Positions 31,892 through 43,782 of a stretch of DNA of 64,000 nt are shown here, in pieces (within the stretch, counting starts at the first letter, position 1; each line of letters begins with the position of its first letter). A model generated the notes under the pieces. That model was not told the origin of the DNA. It did not search any database and was given only the letters and a program-made list of their open reading frames with translations. Where the stretch lies: assembly GCF_029395435.1 (NCBI RefSeq), contig NZ_CP113915.1, forward strand, positions 1,364,001 to 1,428,000, written 5' to 3'. Made by a program: the position numbers and the translations under genes. Origin of the DNA: Bifidobacterium sp. ESL0790 (GTDB taxonomy: Bacteria; Actinomycetota; Actinomycetes; Actinomycetales; Bifidobacteriaceae).

Positions 31892-34090
31892 TCAGCCCTT
31901 GTCGCCGAACTGCTTGCGCGGCGGCCTGGCCTTCTTCTCGCGTTCGCGCCGCGGCCGACGCTTCTTCCTGGCGGTTTTATCGGTTTTGTTGGAGGTATCG
32001 GCGTTATCGGCGCTGCCAGCGTTATCGTCCTTCGTCGCCTTGGCGGCCTTGCCCGCCTTATCGCTCCGGTCAGCCTTACGTGACCGGCCGCCGCGACCGG
32101 TCCTGCCAGCCCTTCCAGCGTGGTTATTCCGGCCGCTCCTGCCACCGCGACCGCCACGGCCGCCCCGGCCGGACTTGCCGTGCTTTTCGCCGTTCGCACC
32201 ATCCCGAATCTCGTCGGGCAACGGCGGCTCGACGGGCGCAATCGGCAGGATGACGGTGAGTGTGAGCCCTCCCCCAGGCGTGTTCGACGCGGCGATGAGC
32301 CCGTGGTGGGCCCGCACCACCGACTGGGCGATCGACATCCCCAGCCCGGTGCCGCCCTTCTGGCGGGCGCGCGAAGGATCGGCGGTGTAGAAGCGCTCGA
32401 ATATCTGCGCCTGCCGTTCGGTCGGCACGCCGGGGCCGTGGTCCATGAAGCTGAAGACGGCGTAGTTCATGCCCACGCGCATCGACTGGCCCACCTCCAC
32501 GGCGTCGAGGAACTGGTGCAGCGAGCGTTCGGTGGAGGGCAGATGCTCCAGGTCGGTGGGACTTATGGAGGCCGGCATGGCGCCCATCCCGATCTCCACC
32601 GGCGAATCCGAGGCGGTGTAGCGGTGGATGTTGCCGACGATGTTGGTGATGACCTGGCGCAGGCGCGATCCGTCGCCGTGCAGGGTGATGTGCGGCAAGT
32701 CGCCTTGCGTGAAGCTGAGCCTCGCGGGCCCCACCTGGCCGTGTTCCAACGCCATGGAACCACGACGTATGCCGCGCTTGGGGTCGAGGGCGTGCAAGTC
32801 GTCAGCCGCGTCGCCCAGAAGCCCCTCGAGCTTGACCTCCTGGGTGATGTCGATGCCGCGCCCCTCGTCAAGCCTGGCGAGCGAAAGCAGGTCCTCCACC
32901 AACAGCGTCATACGAGAGCTGGAGGCCTCGATGTGCTCGATCGACTCGTCGGCGCGTTTGAGCGCCCCAGGCAGGTCGCGTTGCATGCTATACAACTCGG
33001 AATAGCCGTGAATCGTGGCCAGCGGCGTGCGCAGCTCGTGGCTGGCGTCGGAGACGAACCGCTTCATCTTCTCGGTGCTCTCCTGCTGCTCACGGAAGCC
33101 TTGCTCAATGCGCCCGAGCATGGCGTTCAAGGAGGCAGCCAGCGAGCCGACCTCGGTGTTCTCCGGCATGGTGGGCACACGTTGGCTCAGGTCTCCCGCG
33201 GCGATCTTGGCGGCGGTTTTCTCGATGCGTTTGAGTGGCAATAGGGTACGTTGGATGATGATGGTGGCTGCGATCGCGCCGAAAAGCACGATGACGATGC
33301 TCACGAGCACCGAATATTGCGTGAGCGTCTTGATGATGTCGTATTGGTCGCCCAGCGAGACGCCGATATAAACGGTCAGCTTGACCACGCTGGAGCCGTC
33401 GGGCCCTCGCTCACGCCCTTCCAGGGCGAGCACGCGCCATGGGGCCTGAGCGGTCTGCAGCGCCGGGTTGTCGGATTTGAGTCCCCCGCTCACCGTGCGC
33501 ACCTTGGAGCTGGTGGTGAAGGGCTTGCCCAGCTGCACCTTGCCCTTGCTGCCGTTGGCGGGCAGCACGGGCTCGGCGATGATGCCGTTGCGCAGCACGG
33601 GCACCAGCGGGGTGCTCACGATGTTGTCGTTGACGTCGCGGATCTGCATGAAGTAGTCGTTGGGGCCCACGGAGGCCTCGTCGTTGTCGCGTTGGCTTAA
33701 TAAATCGACGTTGCTATAGACCAGCTGGGCCTGGTCGCGCAGCTGCTCGTCTGTTTTCCCGAGCAGGTAGCTGCCGACCAGTTGGCGGATGGTCAGCGAG
33801 ATGCCGAAGGTGCCGACCATGAGCAGCACCAGCGTGCAGGCCACGAGTTTGGTTGAGAGCGGCACGGCGTCGAAACGGTGCAGGACCTTGTCTCTGAACT
33901 TGACGAAGAAACCTTGGCTCTTGCCCGCCGAATTTTGCAGGGTTCCCGAATCCCTTGGCATTGTTGGCATCGTAGGTCTTGAAGGATTGACGGCCATGGC
34001 CGGATTCACCGGATTCGCAGTACCGGCGGAACCCGCAGAACCAGCCGCCTCGTTATCGGGCTCCTGCCCCGCCTGTCGCCCGGCCTCCAT
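31892..34090 (-). CDS. Two-component sensor histidine kinase
   Basis: A membrane HisKA kinase of 732 aa paired with the overlapping response regulator (TGATG overlap). A Pro/Met/Gly-rich N-terminal stretch of about 60 residues precedes membrane helix 1 (about 81–102). An extracellular sensor of about 160 residues, helix 2 (about 265–290), HAMP, an H-box FVSDASHELRTP (His near 351), an N-box (VITNIVGNIHRYT) and G boxes (DHGPGVP, GGTGLGMSI) follow. The last 120 residues are basic and low complexity, beginning with an RGG-like GRGGRGGRGGRSGR. It resembles actinobacterial TcrY/PhoR-type kinases; the signal is unknown. Confidence 0.88.
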   Translation of the reverse strand: MEAGRQAGQEPDNEAAGSAGSAGTANPVNPAMAVNPSRPTMPTMPRDSGTLQNSAGKSQGFFVKFRDKVLHRFDAVPLSTKLVACTLVLLMVGTFGISLTIRQLVGSYLLGKTDEQLRDQAQLVYSNVDLLSQRDNDEASVGPNDYFMQIRDVNDNIVSTPLVPVLRNGIIAEPVLPANGSKGKVQLGKPFTTSSKVRTVSGGLKSDNPALQTAQAPWRVLALEGRERGPDGSSVVKLTVYIGVSLGDQYDIIKTLTQYSVLVSIVIVLFGAIAATIIIQRTLLPLKRIEKTAAKIAAGDLSQRVPTMPENTEVGSLAASLNAMLGRIEQGFREQQESTEKMKRFVSDASHELRTPLATIHGYSELYSMQRDLPGALKRADESIEHIEASSSRMTLLVEDLLSLARLDEGRGIDITQEVKLEGLLGDAADDLHALDPKRGIRRGSMALEHGQVGPARLSFTQGDLPHITLHGDGSRLRQVITNIVGNIHRYTASDSPVEIGMGAMPASISPTDLEHLPSTERSLHQFLDAVEVGQSMRVGMNYAVFSFMDHGPGVPTERQAQIFERFYTADPSRARQKGGTGLGMSIAQSVVRAHHGLIAASNTPGGGLTLTVILPIAPVEPPLPDEIRDGANGEKHGKSGRGGRGGRGGRSGRNNHAGRAGRTGRGGRSRKADRSDKAGKAAKATKDDNAGSADNADTSNKTDKTARKKRRPRREREKKARPPRKQFGDKG

Positions 34091-34833
34091 CACTCACCCG
34101 AGGTCTGCTTGGGCGCGCGGATCATGTAGCCTATGCCGCGCTTGGTCTCGATGAGCGGGACGACCTTGTGCGTGGAGCCATCCTCGCCGGTCACCTCGAT
34201 GCCATCGACCTTCTTGCGCAGATAGGAGATATAGGATTCCACGATGGCCGCGTCGCCGCCCCAGTCGTATTGCCAGACATGGTCGAGGATCTGGGCCTTG
34301 GAGAGCACGCGCCCCTCGTTGTCCATCAAGTAGCGCAGCAGCTTGTATTCGGTGGGGCTCAGGTCGATCGGCTGGCCGGCGCGGGTGACGTCGTGCGAGT
34401 CCTCGTTAATCTCCAAATCGCCCACGCGGATGATGGGATCGTCCTCCACCTGCTCGTGCGTGCGGCGCAGGATGGCGCGGATGCGGGCCACCACCTCCTC
34501 GAGGCTGAAGGGCTTGGTGACGTAGTCGTCGCCGCCCACGGTGAGGCCCATGATCTTGTCTTGCGTATCGTCGCGCGCGGTGAGGAAGAGCACGGGCGCC
34601 TCGATGCCGGCCTGGCGGATGCGGCGGGTTACGGTGAACCCGTCGATGTCAGGCAGCATGACGTCGAGCACGATGAGGTCGGGATGGCTCTTCTCGATGA
34701 CCTCGATCGCCTCGGAACCGGAGGCCGCGGTCTTGACCTCGAAGCCGGCGAAATGCAGGGACGCGACCAGCAGCTCACGGATGGAGGGCTCGTCATCCAC
34801 CACGACGATTGACGCTTCTATTGATTTGCTCAT
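34090..34833 (-). CDS. OmpR-family response regulator (TcrX/PhoP-like)
   Basis: A 247-aa DNA-binding regulator partnered with the adjacent kinase. The receiver has VVDDEP, the phospho-Asp in LIVLDVMLPD and YVTKPFSLEEV; the winged helix ends ETKRGIGYMIR. The segment DKIMGLTVGGDDYVTKPFSL is close to mycobacterial PhoP. The ATG at 34833 is taken as the start; a GTG at 34854 would add seven residues but overlaps the GGAGGG that would serve as its ribosome binding site. Target genes cannot be inferred from the window. Confidence 0.88.
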   Translation of the reverse strand: MSKSIEASIVVVDDEPSIRELLVASLHFAGFEVKTAASGSEAIEVIEKSHPDLIVLDVMLPDIDGFTVTRRIRQAGIEAPVLFLTARDDTQDKIMGLTVGGDDYVTKPFSLEEVVARIRAILRRTHEQVEDDPIIRVGDLEINEDSHDVTRAGQPIDLSPTEYKLLRYLMDNEGRVLSKAQILDHVWQYDWGGDAAIVESYISYLRKKVDGIEVTGEDGSTHKVVPLIETKRGIGYMIRAPKQTSGE

Positions 34834-35170
34834 GCCCACAGCTTCGCCCTCCACTCTGAAAGTTTTCTGAATGTAATCTGTAAAATCCAGAATACGCTTA
34901 TGACTGGCCTAGCGTCGGTTGGCAATCGGCCATTTTCCGCCTGTTCACACTATGCCGTGAGCATAGAAATACCGATATCGTCGGTGGATTTCAGAAAAGC
35001 CTATCGGCGATTGGACGCATACGGAACAAACGCAAGGCAAATGCACGACAAACGCACGACAAATGCGAAATCAATACCGCAAAATCATCATCGCGAATTT
35101 GGCTATCGCAGAGCCATCAGCACGCAAGTATCATCACACAGGCGGCCTCATACAAACATCATCGCGGCAA
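34834..35170. other. Intergenic region, no gene seen
   Basis: About 340 bases between the response regulator start and the TPM gene stop. Only short frames without family resemblance occur. A short run of near-direct repeats (ACAAACGCA, ACAAATGCG) lies at 35030–35070. The regulator promoter should be near 34850–34900. Confidence 0.45.
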
Positions 35171-36025
35171 TCAGCGATGCTTGTGGCGTGGACCCTTGGA
35201 TTTTCCGGCCCGTCTGCCTCCCGCGGCGCGACCATCGGCGGTCTTGCCGTCTTTGCCGTCAGGTTCGTCTCCGTCACCATCTTCGTCGCCGGCCTTCTTG
35301 CCGGCCGCGTTGTCGGCGATGATCTTCTCATAGCGCCTGCGCCGCACGCGCGTGGCGATCACCGCGGCGATGATCAGGATCACGACCACGGCGATGACGA
35401 TGCCAATGGCGATCTTGAGCGAGGTGGACTGCCGCTTGAGCGTCTTGATCTCCTCCATCATCGCGATGGCCGAGCCGGACCAATCCGGGATGTCGTTTTT
35501 CTGGATGGGCCCGAGCGCGGCCTGCGAGAGCTTGCCGACGCTGTCGCCGCTTTTGAGCCAATCGTCCGAATTCTGCGAGGCCGCCACCACGAGCTTGCCG
35601 TCGTTGGAGGCCACGGCGAGCATGACGGTGTTGGGCGCGGGCTTGAGCGACTTGAGCACCCCGGCCACCCAGGTGTCCGGATTTTTGGCGCCGGAGAAAG
35701 TCTGCAAATAGAGCAGGCGCACGTTGACGCCGGTCTGCTGCTTGGTCGACGAGATCTCGTCGCTCACCTTGGAGATGTCGCTGCCGAGGAGGTTCTGCGT
35801 GTCGGTGATGTTGCCCGCGGTGCCGTCCTGCGGGGCGGTTTTCGAAGCGGCGAGGGCCGTGCCCGGCAGAGTTATCCACAATGCGACGGTCAAGACGATG
35901 GAAATGGCGGCGTAGAGCGCCCTGAGGGCACCTTTTCGGGCGCGCGACACGCCGATGGAGCGCGTTTCGCCGAAGCGTTCGACCACAGGGGCTTGATTCA
36001 ACCGGATTTCATTGCCGTCAGACAT
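35171..36025 (-). CDS. TPM-domain (TLP18.3/Psb32-like) membrane protein
   Basis: A 284-aa protein with an N-terminal signal anchor (about residues 28–55, ending TALAAS), a TPM domain outside the membrane (about 60–190, with VRLLYLQTFSG and NTVMLAVASNDGKLVVAASQ), a second helix (about 215–240) and a basic Gly/Lys/Arg-rich cytoplasmic tail. The start is the ATG at 36025; TACAGT ends seven bases before it, so a leaderless mRNA is possible. A much longer upstream frame is not supported. It diverges from a WXG100 gene 91 bp away. The role of the domain in bacteria is unclear. Confidence 0.8.
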   Translation of the reverse strand: MSDGNEIRLNQAPVVERFGETRSIGVSRARKGALRALYAAISIVLTVALWITLPGTALAASKTAPQDGTAGNITDTQNLLGSDISKVSDEISSTKQQTGVNVRLLYLQTFSGAKNPDTWVAGVLKSLKPAPNTVMLAVASNDGKLVVAASQNSDDWLKSGDSVGKLSQAALGPIQKNDIPDWSGSAIAMMEEIKTLKRQSTSLKIAIGIVIAVVVILIIAAVIATRVRRRRYEKIIADNAAGKKAGDEDGDGDEPDGKDGKTADGRAAGGRRAGKSKGPRHKHR

Positions 36026-36116
36026 ACCCTCAACTGTAGCGGTTAGGTTGCCCCGGCGAACGAAACCGCGAAAAGAACAACAAACACCAAACATAACTAC
36101 CAGGAAAGAAGCGAAC

Positions 36117-36410
36117 ATGCCACAATACCAAGTCGATTCGGAACAGATCCAGACGGCGAGCGGGGCGGTCTCGGCCTCCGTGAGCTCGATCCGCGAGGCG
36201 GTCTCGGGGATGTACAACAACCTCAACGCCCTGCAAGGGGTATGGAAGGGCGGGGCTGCCACGCAATTCAACTCGGTGGCGGCGCAATGGCGCTCGGCCC
36301 AGCAGCAGATGGAGCAATCGCTGGAGTCGATCCAGCGCGCCCTGACGCAGGCCTCAAGCGTCTACTCCGACGCGGAAAGCCAGGCCTCGCGCCTCTTCGC
36401 CACGCGCTGA
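36117..36410 (+). CDS. WXG100 (ESAT-6-like) protein
   Basis: A 97-aa helical hairpin protein of the WXG100 family, substrates or partners of type VII secretion. The turn motif is WKGG at about residues 43–46 (W-x-G), with flanking helices rich in Ala/Ser/Gln. AGGAAAG lies eight bases before the ATG. No ESX secretion ATPase is in the window. A second WXG-like gene with a lipase-like partner occurs at 52751. Confidence 0.85.
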   Translation: MPQYQVDSEQIQTASGAVSASVSSIREAVSGMYNNLNALQGVWKGGAATQFNSVAAQWRSAQQQMEQSLESIQRALTQASSVYSDAESQASRLFATR

Positions 36411-36614
36411 GCCGGCGCGAGAAGGCGAACACGGCACGCACGGTTCATGGCTCACGTTATTCGTGCTGTTCGCATTGTTTCGCGCACTGTCATATCGAGT
36501 GCCTTAACAGTGTGAACAGTGCCATGACTGTGCAGCGTTAGCGCATAACAGTGCCTAAGCCACAGTGCCCCATCGCACAGTGCCCCAATTTAGAGTCAGC
36601 GCGGCCATAAAAAA

Positions 36615-36647
36615 TGTGCGCTCCCGTCGCATTGACGGAAGCGCACA
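36615..36647 (-). terminator. groEL intrinsic terminator
   Basis: Fourteen-base arms (36615–36628 and 36634–36647) with one mismatch form a GC-rich hairpin. On the minus strand it is followed by six T, the classic intrinsic terminator, 80 bases beyond the groEL stop. Upstream, 36480–36600 has several CAGTGCC repeats and no gene. Confidence 0.88.
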
Positions 36648-36728
36648 ACATTCAGCTGTCGAAAGCCTGCAAAGGCCAATCAGCCTACGAATCAGCGCCC
36701 GAAACCGGGCCGCTCATTCGCGTGCCGA

Positions 36729-38387
<1,659 letters not shown>

Positions 38388-38451
38388 TTACCCACTCTCG
38401 GCTTGATACGCGGGACCGGCCGTCAGCTGCCAATCATCACTCCCAGGCTTC

Positions 38452-38495
38452 GAGTGCTAATTCACAGATTAGCACTCTCGATGCCCGAGTGCCAA
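38452..38495. promoter_or_regulatory. CIRCE (HrcA operator) with extra half-site
   Basis: TTAGCACTC (38469–38477), nine bases, then GAGTGCCAA (38487–38495) is CIRCE with one mismatch. Another perfect half-site GAGTGCTAA lies at 38452–38460, so three half-sites alternate. It is about 110 bp upstream of the groEL start. Confidence 0.9.
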
Positions 38496-38628
38496 TACCC
38501 ACAAAATTGCGCTGTTGGCTTGAAATTAGGTTAAAGCGTCCGTTTTTCACCGCGCTTCATTTGCTTTGCTTTGCCATCCACTGGAATATTCAGCGCAATC
38601 GTTCGTCACGTTGATTGTCTCCGTTACC

Positions 38629-38664
38629 CCGGCTTTGGGGTCAAAAAACGACCCCAAAGTCCGG
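38629..38664. other. Stable hairpin between groEL and locus 3
   Basis: CTTTGGGGTC (38633–38642) pairs with GACCCCAAAG (38650–38659), extended by CCGG on both sides with one bulged base. No T-run follows on either strand, so a terminator role is uncertain. Confidence 0.5.
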
Positions 38665-38825
38665 GTTGGCAAATCGCCGCACGCAGACAGGCCTTAGAGG
38701 CGTCTCGCCCACACTCGTCATACTTTTCGGAAATTTTGGCGCGTTTAGTCATACGTAATGTTACAATTTGACCTGTTCTTACCATTTATCAGTACAAGAC
38801 TTATCGGAAAGGAAACGGTATTTTC

Positions 38826-41800
38826 ATGGCTGGACGCAATCGCATCATCTGCGCTTTCACGGCCATCTCCGCCGTCCTCGCTTTGGCCCTAGCGTCGCCT
38901 TTGGCGGGCGCCAATGAAAATAGCATCGAAATCACCCCCCCCCGCAAAATCTAAGTCCAGAAAGCGTTTCCTCGCCCAAGTCCGAAGTTCCGCCGTCGTC
39001 GCCTTCGTCTGACGCAGGAGAATCGCTCTCACAGAACTCCAACGGCACCTCCCGGCAAAATCCAAGTCTTCCCACGGGTCAGTCACCCGTGGAATCATCT
39101 TCATCCCCGTTGACCAGATCACAGCCCACCGTGGGTCCGCAATCGGTCATTTGCCAGAATTCCGGCGAACACATGTGGGGCGGCCTGAGTTGGAACGAGC
39201 ATGTCGACGGCGATGACTGTGTGTTGGAGCTGGAAAGTGGAGACATACCCGCCACCGGTGGTAACGCCGCCGCGATTCCATGGAACACAGATATTACATA
39301 CACGAAAATCATCGTCTCAGGCCATGTGACCACAACAGACAACCAATCCCTGTTTGCCGGAAGCTCCAGCAGCTCATTAAGAATTGCCGATGTCGCCAAT
39401 TTAGACACTAGCGATGCCACTACACTTCGGTCTTTCTTCAGCGACCAGCCGAATCTCACTACCATCACCGGTCTCGGGCAGTGGGACACCAGCAACGTCA
39501 CGGATATGTGCAATGTGTTCAACGGTAATTCCACTCTCACTGGAACTCCGGGCATCGAGAATTGGGACACCAGCAACGTCACCACCATGAATAGGATGTT
39601 TGGCTTCTGTCCTCGACTCACTCGGCTCAATCTCAGCAAGCATGGTAAGCAATGGGACACCAGCAAAGTCACCGACATGGGCAATATGTTCATGAACGAC
39701 GCCGAACTCACGACTATCGGAGGCCCTGGTCTTGAAATTCCACCAGATGCCAACACAGCTCCATGTTCGACGGATGCACCAAACTGTTACGTTGCAAGCA
39801 ACCGGGTGAACATCAGTGGACCACAGGCGGGAAGACACTCAACTGGAACGAACACCACGCCGAAAACGCCGAAGGCACCACCGACTGTGTTCTTGAATTG
39901 GAAGGCGGAGACATTCCAGAAGAGTTGAATTATTTTAAAATCCCGTGGTACGACGATAGCTCATATACACAAGTCATCGTATCGGGCCATACAACCATGA
40001 CCAGCAATCTCACGCTGTTCAAGGCATACGGCGGAGGCGGTCACCTGAAGAGCGCGGATGTCGGCAACCTTGATGTAAGTGGTGCCAAAGGTTTCAGAGG
40101 TTTCTTCGCCGACCAGCCCAACCTCACCACCATCACTGGCCTAGAAAACTGGGACACAAGCCACGCCACCGATATGGCCAGTATGTTCCAGGGCGATAGC
40201 AAGCTTACCAAGCTCGACCTCACCCCAAACGGCAACAAATGGGACACGAGCCATGTCACCGACATGGGCAGCATGTTCGCCGGGGATGGCGAACTCGTTA
40301 CCATCGGCGTACCCGGCCTCGACATTCCCTCATCAATCAACAGCGCCACCAACCACATGTTCGACGGCTGCGTGAAACTCATCCGCTGCAACCAGCCTGG
40401 CGAACACACCTGGCCCGGCGGCACCGACCCCCTGCACTGGAAGGAAACCCTCACCGGCACCATAGAGCACTCCAACTGCGTCCTCGAGCTCGAAAGCGGC
40501 ACCGTGCCCGACTACGGCACCGCCGACACCACCAACGTGCCCTGGAGCCAGGATCCCCGAATCACCAAGGTCAAAATCGATGACGGAGTCAAGGCACCCA
40601 CCACGCTCTGGGGACTGTTCGAGAAACTCACCGGGCTCACGACCGCCGACGTCAGCGGGCTCGACACCACCGGCGCCACCCTCATGGGCTACATCTTCAA
40701 CGACGACACCAACCTCACCACCGTCACCGGCATCGACAACTGGGCCACCGGCAGCGCCACCGACATGAGCTACATGTTCAACGGCTGCGGCAAACTGCCC
40801 AAGGTCGACCTCAGCCATCACGGCGGCAAATGGGACACCAGTAGTGTGACCAACATGGACTACATGTTCACCAACGACGCCGAGCTCACCACCATCGGCG
40901 TGCCCGGCCTCGAGATACCCAACGGCATCAACAGCGCCACCAACCACATGTTCGACGGCTGTGTGAAACTCATCCACTGCGGCCAGCCCGGCGAACACAC
41001 CTGGGGCGACACCGACCCATTGCATTGGAAAGAGACCATGGACGGATCCATCGACAATCCTCAGTGCGTCCTCGAACTGGAGAAGGGCACCATCCCCGAC
41101 TACGGCCAGCGAGAGGACGGCGACGCGCCCATCCCCTGGAAAGAACCCGGCGTCACCAAACTCGTCGTCAACACGCCCGCCCCCGGCCAACCCAAAGTCA
41201 AGATGCTCGACGGCTACGGCCTCTTCGACGGCTACAACCTGCCCAACCTGCGCGCCGCCGACGTCACCCAGCTCGACACCAGCCAGGCCACCAACTTCGG
41301 ACGCATGTTCCAGAACGCTCCCCTGCTGGAGACCATCACCGGCCTCGGCGAGCTGGACACCCACAGCGCCACCAGCATGAAATACATGTTCTGCAACAGC
41401 ACCAAGCTCACCAGCCTCGACCTCACCCACGACGGCGACAAATGGGACACCAGCCACGTCACCGACATGAGCTACATGTTCAACGGCATCACCGGCCTAA
41501 TCTCCCTCGACCTTTCCAGCTGGGACGTCGGCCATGCCAGTGACATGAGCTACATGTTCCAAAACGACAACAAGCTCACCACAATCGGCGATGTGCACGC
41601 TTGGCACACTGGCCTCGTCACAAACATGAACAGCATGTTCCAGAACAATGCGGCGCTAGTAGGCGAGCAAGCGCCCCTGCCGGACGCTCGTATCACGCCC
41701 AACGGCAAAACCCTGGACCTTTCAAGCTGGAACACGCATAATGTCACTGACATGCGCTTCATGTTTCAGAACTGCGGCAACCTTGAATCCTTGGATATCA

Positions 41801-43254
41801 GCGGCTGGGACATGCGCGCGCTAGGCAAGCACAGCGATAGTGGGGTGACGACGAGCATCCTCAACCAGTCGCAGATGCTCGAGAACTGCCCCAAACTCTA
41901 CCGAATCAAGGTCGGACCAACCACTGACTTTAGTCCATCTCACGAGAACTCACAAGACTACTGCTCTCCTGTAGCAGGAGAACACGATTGGGTTATAGTA
42001 TGTGTACACAATATCAATTACTACTCGCCAGTGAAAAAGGAACAGGTAGTTGGCTCGGCAAATCACCCGGCAACCACTCCGGCGTACAAGAATTTCGCTC
42101 AGACCGCATGGATGCGCGGTGGAAGCGACACGAACAACATGGCACCAGGCCGGTTCCCCAGCCCCGAGTGGATTTATCTCGTCAGCGCCCAGTATTCCGG
42201 CGCCTGCGATAACGGCGATGCAGTGCCCTTCAACACAGTGTGTACTCCAGACGATAATCCCGGGCACAGATTCATAGGCTGGAGAGACACAAACAATGGA
42301 GGGTACGCACCCGGATCAGTCGTCCCCTATTCCGTGCCCGGTGGCATACTCACCGCGCTCTGGCAGACTCCCACAGCGCCTCCCATCAGCAAAGCCACAC
42401 CGCATACTGACGGAACCCTGACCGTGGGAGGAATCGTGCCAGGAGGCACGCTGACCGGCGACAAGTTCACCCTCTACCCATACTCCACCGAGACCGGCGG
42501 CACACACGGTCCCGCCAAAGAGACCACCACCGCGACCGCTATCACAGCCACCGCCCCCAACGACGCCCCATGGGGCATCACCTACACGACCGCCACAAAC
42601 CCATATCCCGACGACAAGGTCGGCTCGGGTGTGTCCTACTGGTTCACCAGCACGCTCACCCAGGCGGACAACTCGGTCTCGGCCGAATCCGCCCCGCGCA
42701 CCAAGCTCACCATCGACACCACCACGCCCGCACTGGTCAATACGCATATTGCAAAGCGCACTCCATCCAGTGCCCCGGGCGTCCAAGCCACCATCACGGG
42801 CACCGCATGGACCAGCGGCAACGCGACCGCCCAGCCCAACCGGACCGTGGAGGCCGGCGACCGGGTCACCATCACCTGGCCCGACCACACCACCTCCGGC
42901 GCCAAGGCCGACGGCACGCCGTTGGAGGCTGGCACGTCCGGCTCGATCGTCACCCAGGCCGACGGCTCGTTCACCGTGGACGTGCCCGCCAGCCAGCCCC
43001 TCGACGGCAGCGAGGTCACCGTGACCTTGTGGGACAACGCCGACGGCAGCGGCATCAACCCGGCGAAACCGGCCGGCTATGAGAACAAGGCCAACAAGAC
43101 CAGCGTCAGCATCCGCCTCCGCCACGACACCGTCAACAAGCTGCCGCTGACCGGCCACCACTGGCAGGCTAACGGGCTCATCGGTTTCGCCGTGGTCGCC
43201 GCCCTCGCCGTCACCACCGGCGCCTACGCCCAACGCAAGCGCCAACGCCACTGA
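38826..43254 (+). pseudogene. Surface protein 3 with DUF285 repeats (poly-C OFF plus internal frameshift)
   Basis: The ATG at 38826 starts a clear signal peptide (MAGRNRIICAFTAISAVLALAL, cleavage near AGA/NEN) that runs into nine C (38935–38943) and stops at 38952 after 42 codons. A tenth C opens the next frame to 39928. The protein frame then moves again: between about 39752 and 39757, seven bases are missing relative to the homologous SATNHMFDG modules, and the rest runs to 43254. If both were restored the product would have about 1,478 residues: several modules of form CxQPGEHxW…CVLELExGxIP followed by DUF285 repeats, then Ig-like regions and LPLTG, a membrane helix and RKRQRH. As sequenced it cannot make an anchored protein by the poly-C change alone. 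Confidence 0.75.
38935..38943 (+). repeat. C9 homopolymer, candidate phase switch of locus 3
   Basis: Nine C just after the signal peptide. Nine C lead to TAA at 38952–38954; ten C continue through a Ser/Pro-rich linker into the repeat region. Same tract length and same phase as loci 1 and 2, although the surrounding sequence is different. Confidence 0.85.
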
Positions 43255-43479
43255 TCCGCCCCGGCCCACCAATCACCACGCCGCTCACCGCCAACCACCA
43301 CGCCGCTCACCATCAACCACAACCGAATAACCCACCACCACACCACACATCCGGCGGTGTCCGCGCCCACCACCACGGCCGCCACCACACCACCAGCGTT
43401 GCCTCCTCCCTCCCCCAATAACCACCACACCATCAGTACATCAAAACTAATAGGACGGAGCACAGTCTGTTCGTTCTTG
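43255..43479. other. CAC/ACC-rich intergenic stretch
   Basis: The first 180 bases are a skewed run of CCACCA-like sequence, similar in texture to the ends of loci 1 and 2. No gene is supported. Confidence 0.4.
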
Positions 43480-43759
43480 TATAATTTAGTTGACACTGGT
43501 CGGTGGTGATCACCTCTTCAGGTTGACCGCTTCGGTGTCGGTGAAAGAGAGTCAAATCTGCCGCAGGCTTTTCTTATGGTCATGGAATCTTGGCCATAAG
43601 TTGCGTGAACTGAAAGCCTAGCCTAGGGGCACAGGCGATACGAACGGCGTCTTGTCGATTCGAGTGCGATTATCCCAACCCTTTCGGGGGTGTCATGCAG
43701 AAGACAGAAACATGACTTTCAACGGTTCCCAGCGTGTGTAACGCACGCTGGGAACCGTT
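43480..43759 (+). ncRNA. Candidate structured RNA or leader upstream of the PBECR4-like gene
   Basis: A TATAAT at 43480–43485 is followed by a gene-free stretch with nested complementarity: AGGCTTT pairs with AAAGCCT and encloses CTTATGG…CCATAAG (within about 43565–43622). A palindrome GGTGATCACC precedes it. The region ends in a perfect 16-bp hairpin. No riboswitch, tmRNA, RNase P or 4.5S signature was recognised, so the class is unknown and the call is structural only. Confidence 0.4.
43721..43759 (+). terminator. Strong hairpin upstream of the PBECR4-like gene
   Basis: AACGGTTCCCAGCGTG (43721–43736) pairs perfectly with CACGCTGGGAACCGTT (43744–43759), followed by CTTATT. It lies only 23 bases before the next start codon, so it could terminate the upstream RNA or act as an attenuator. 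Confidence 0.7.
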
Positions 43760-43782
43760 CTTATTACGAGCAGGAGAGGAAG

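Noticed and set aside
38629..38664. Intrinsic terminator before locus 3
   Set aside because: The hairpin is stable but lacks a T-run on both strands and lies upstream of divergent genes; kept only as a hairpin.
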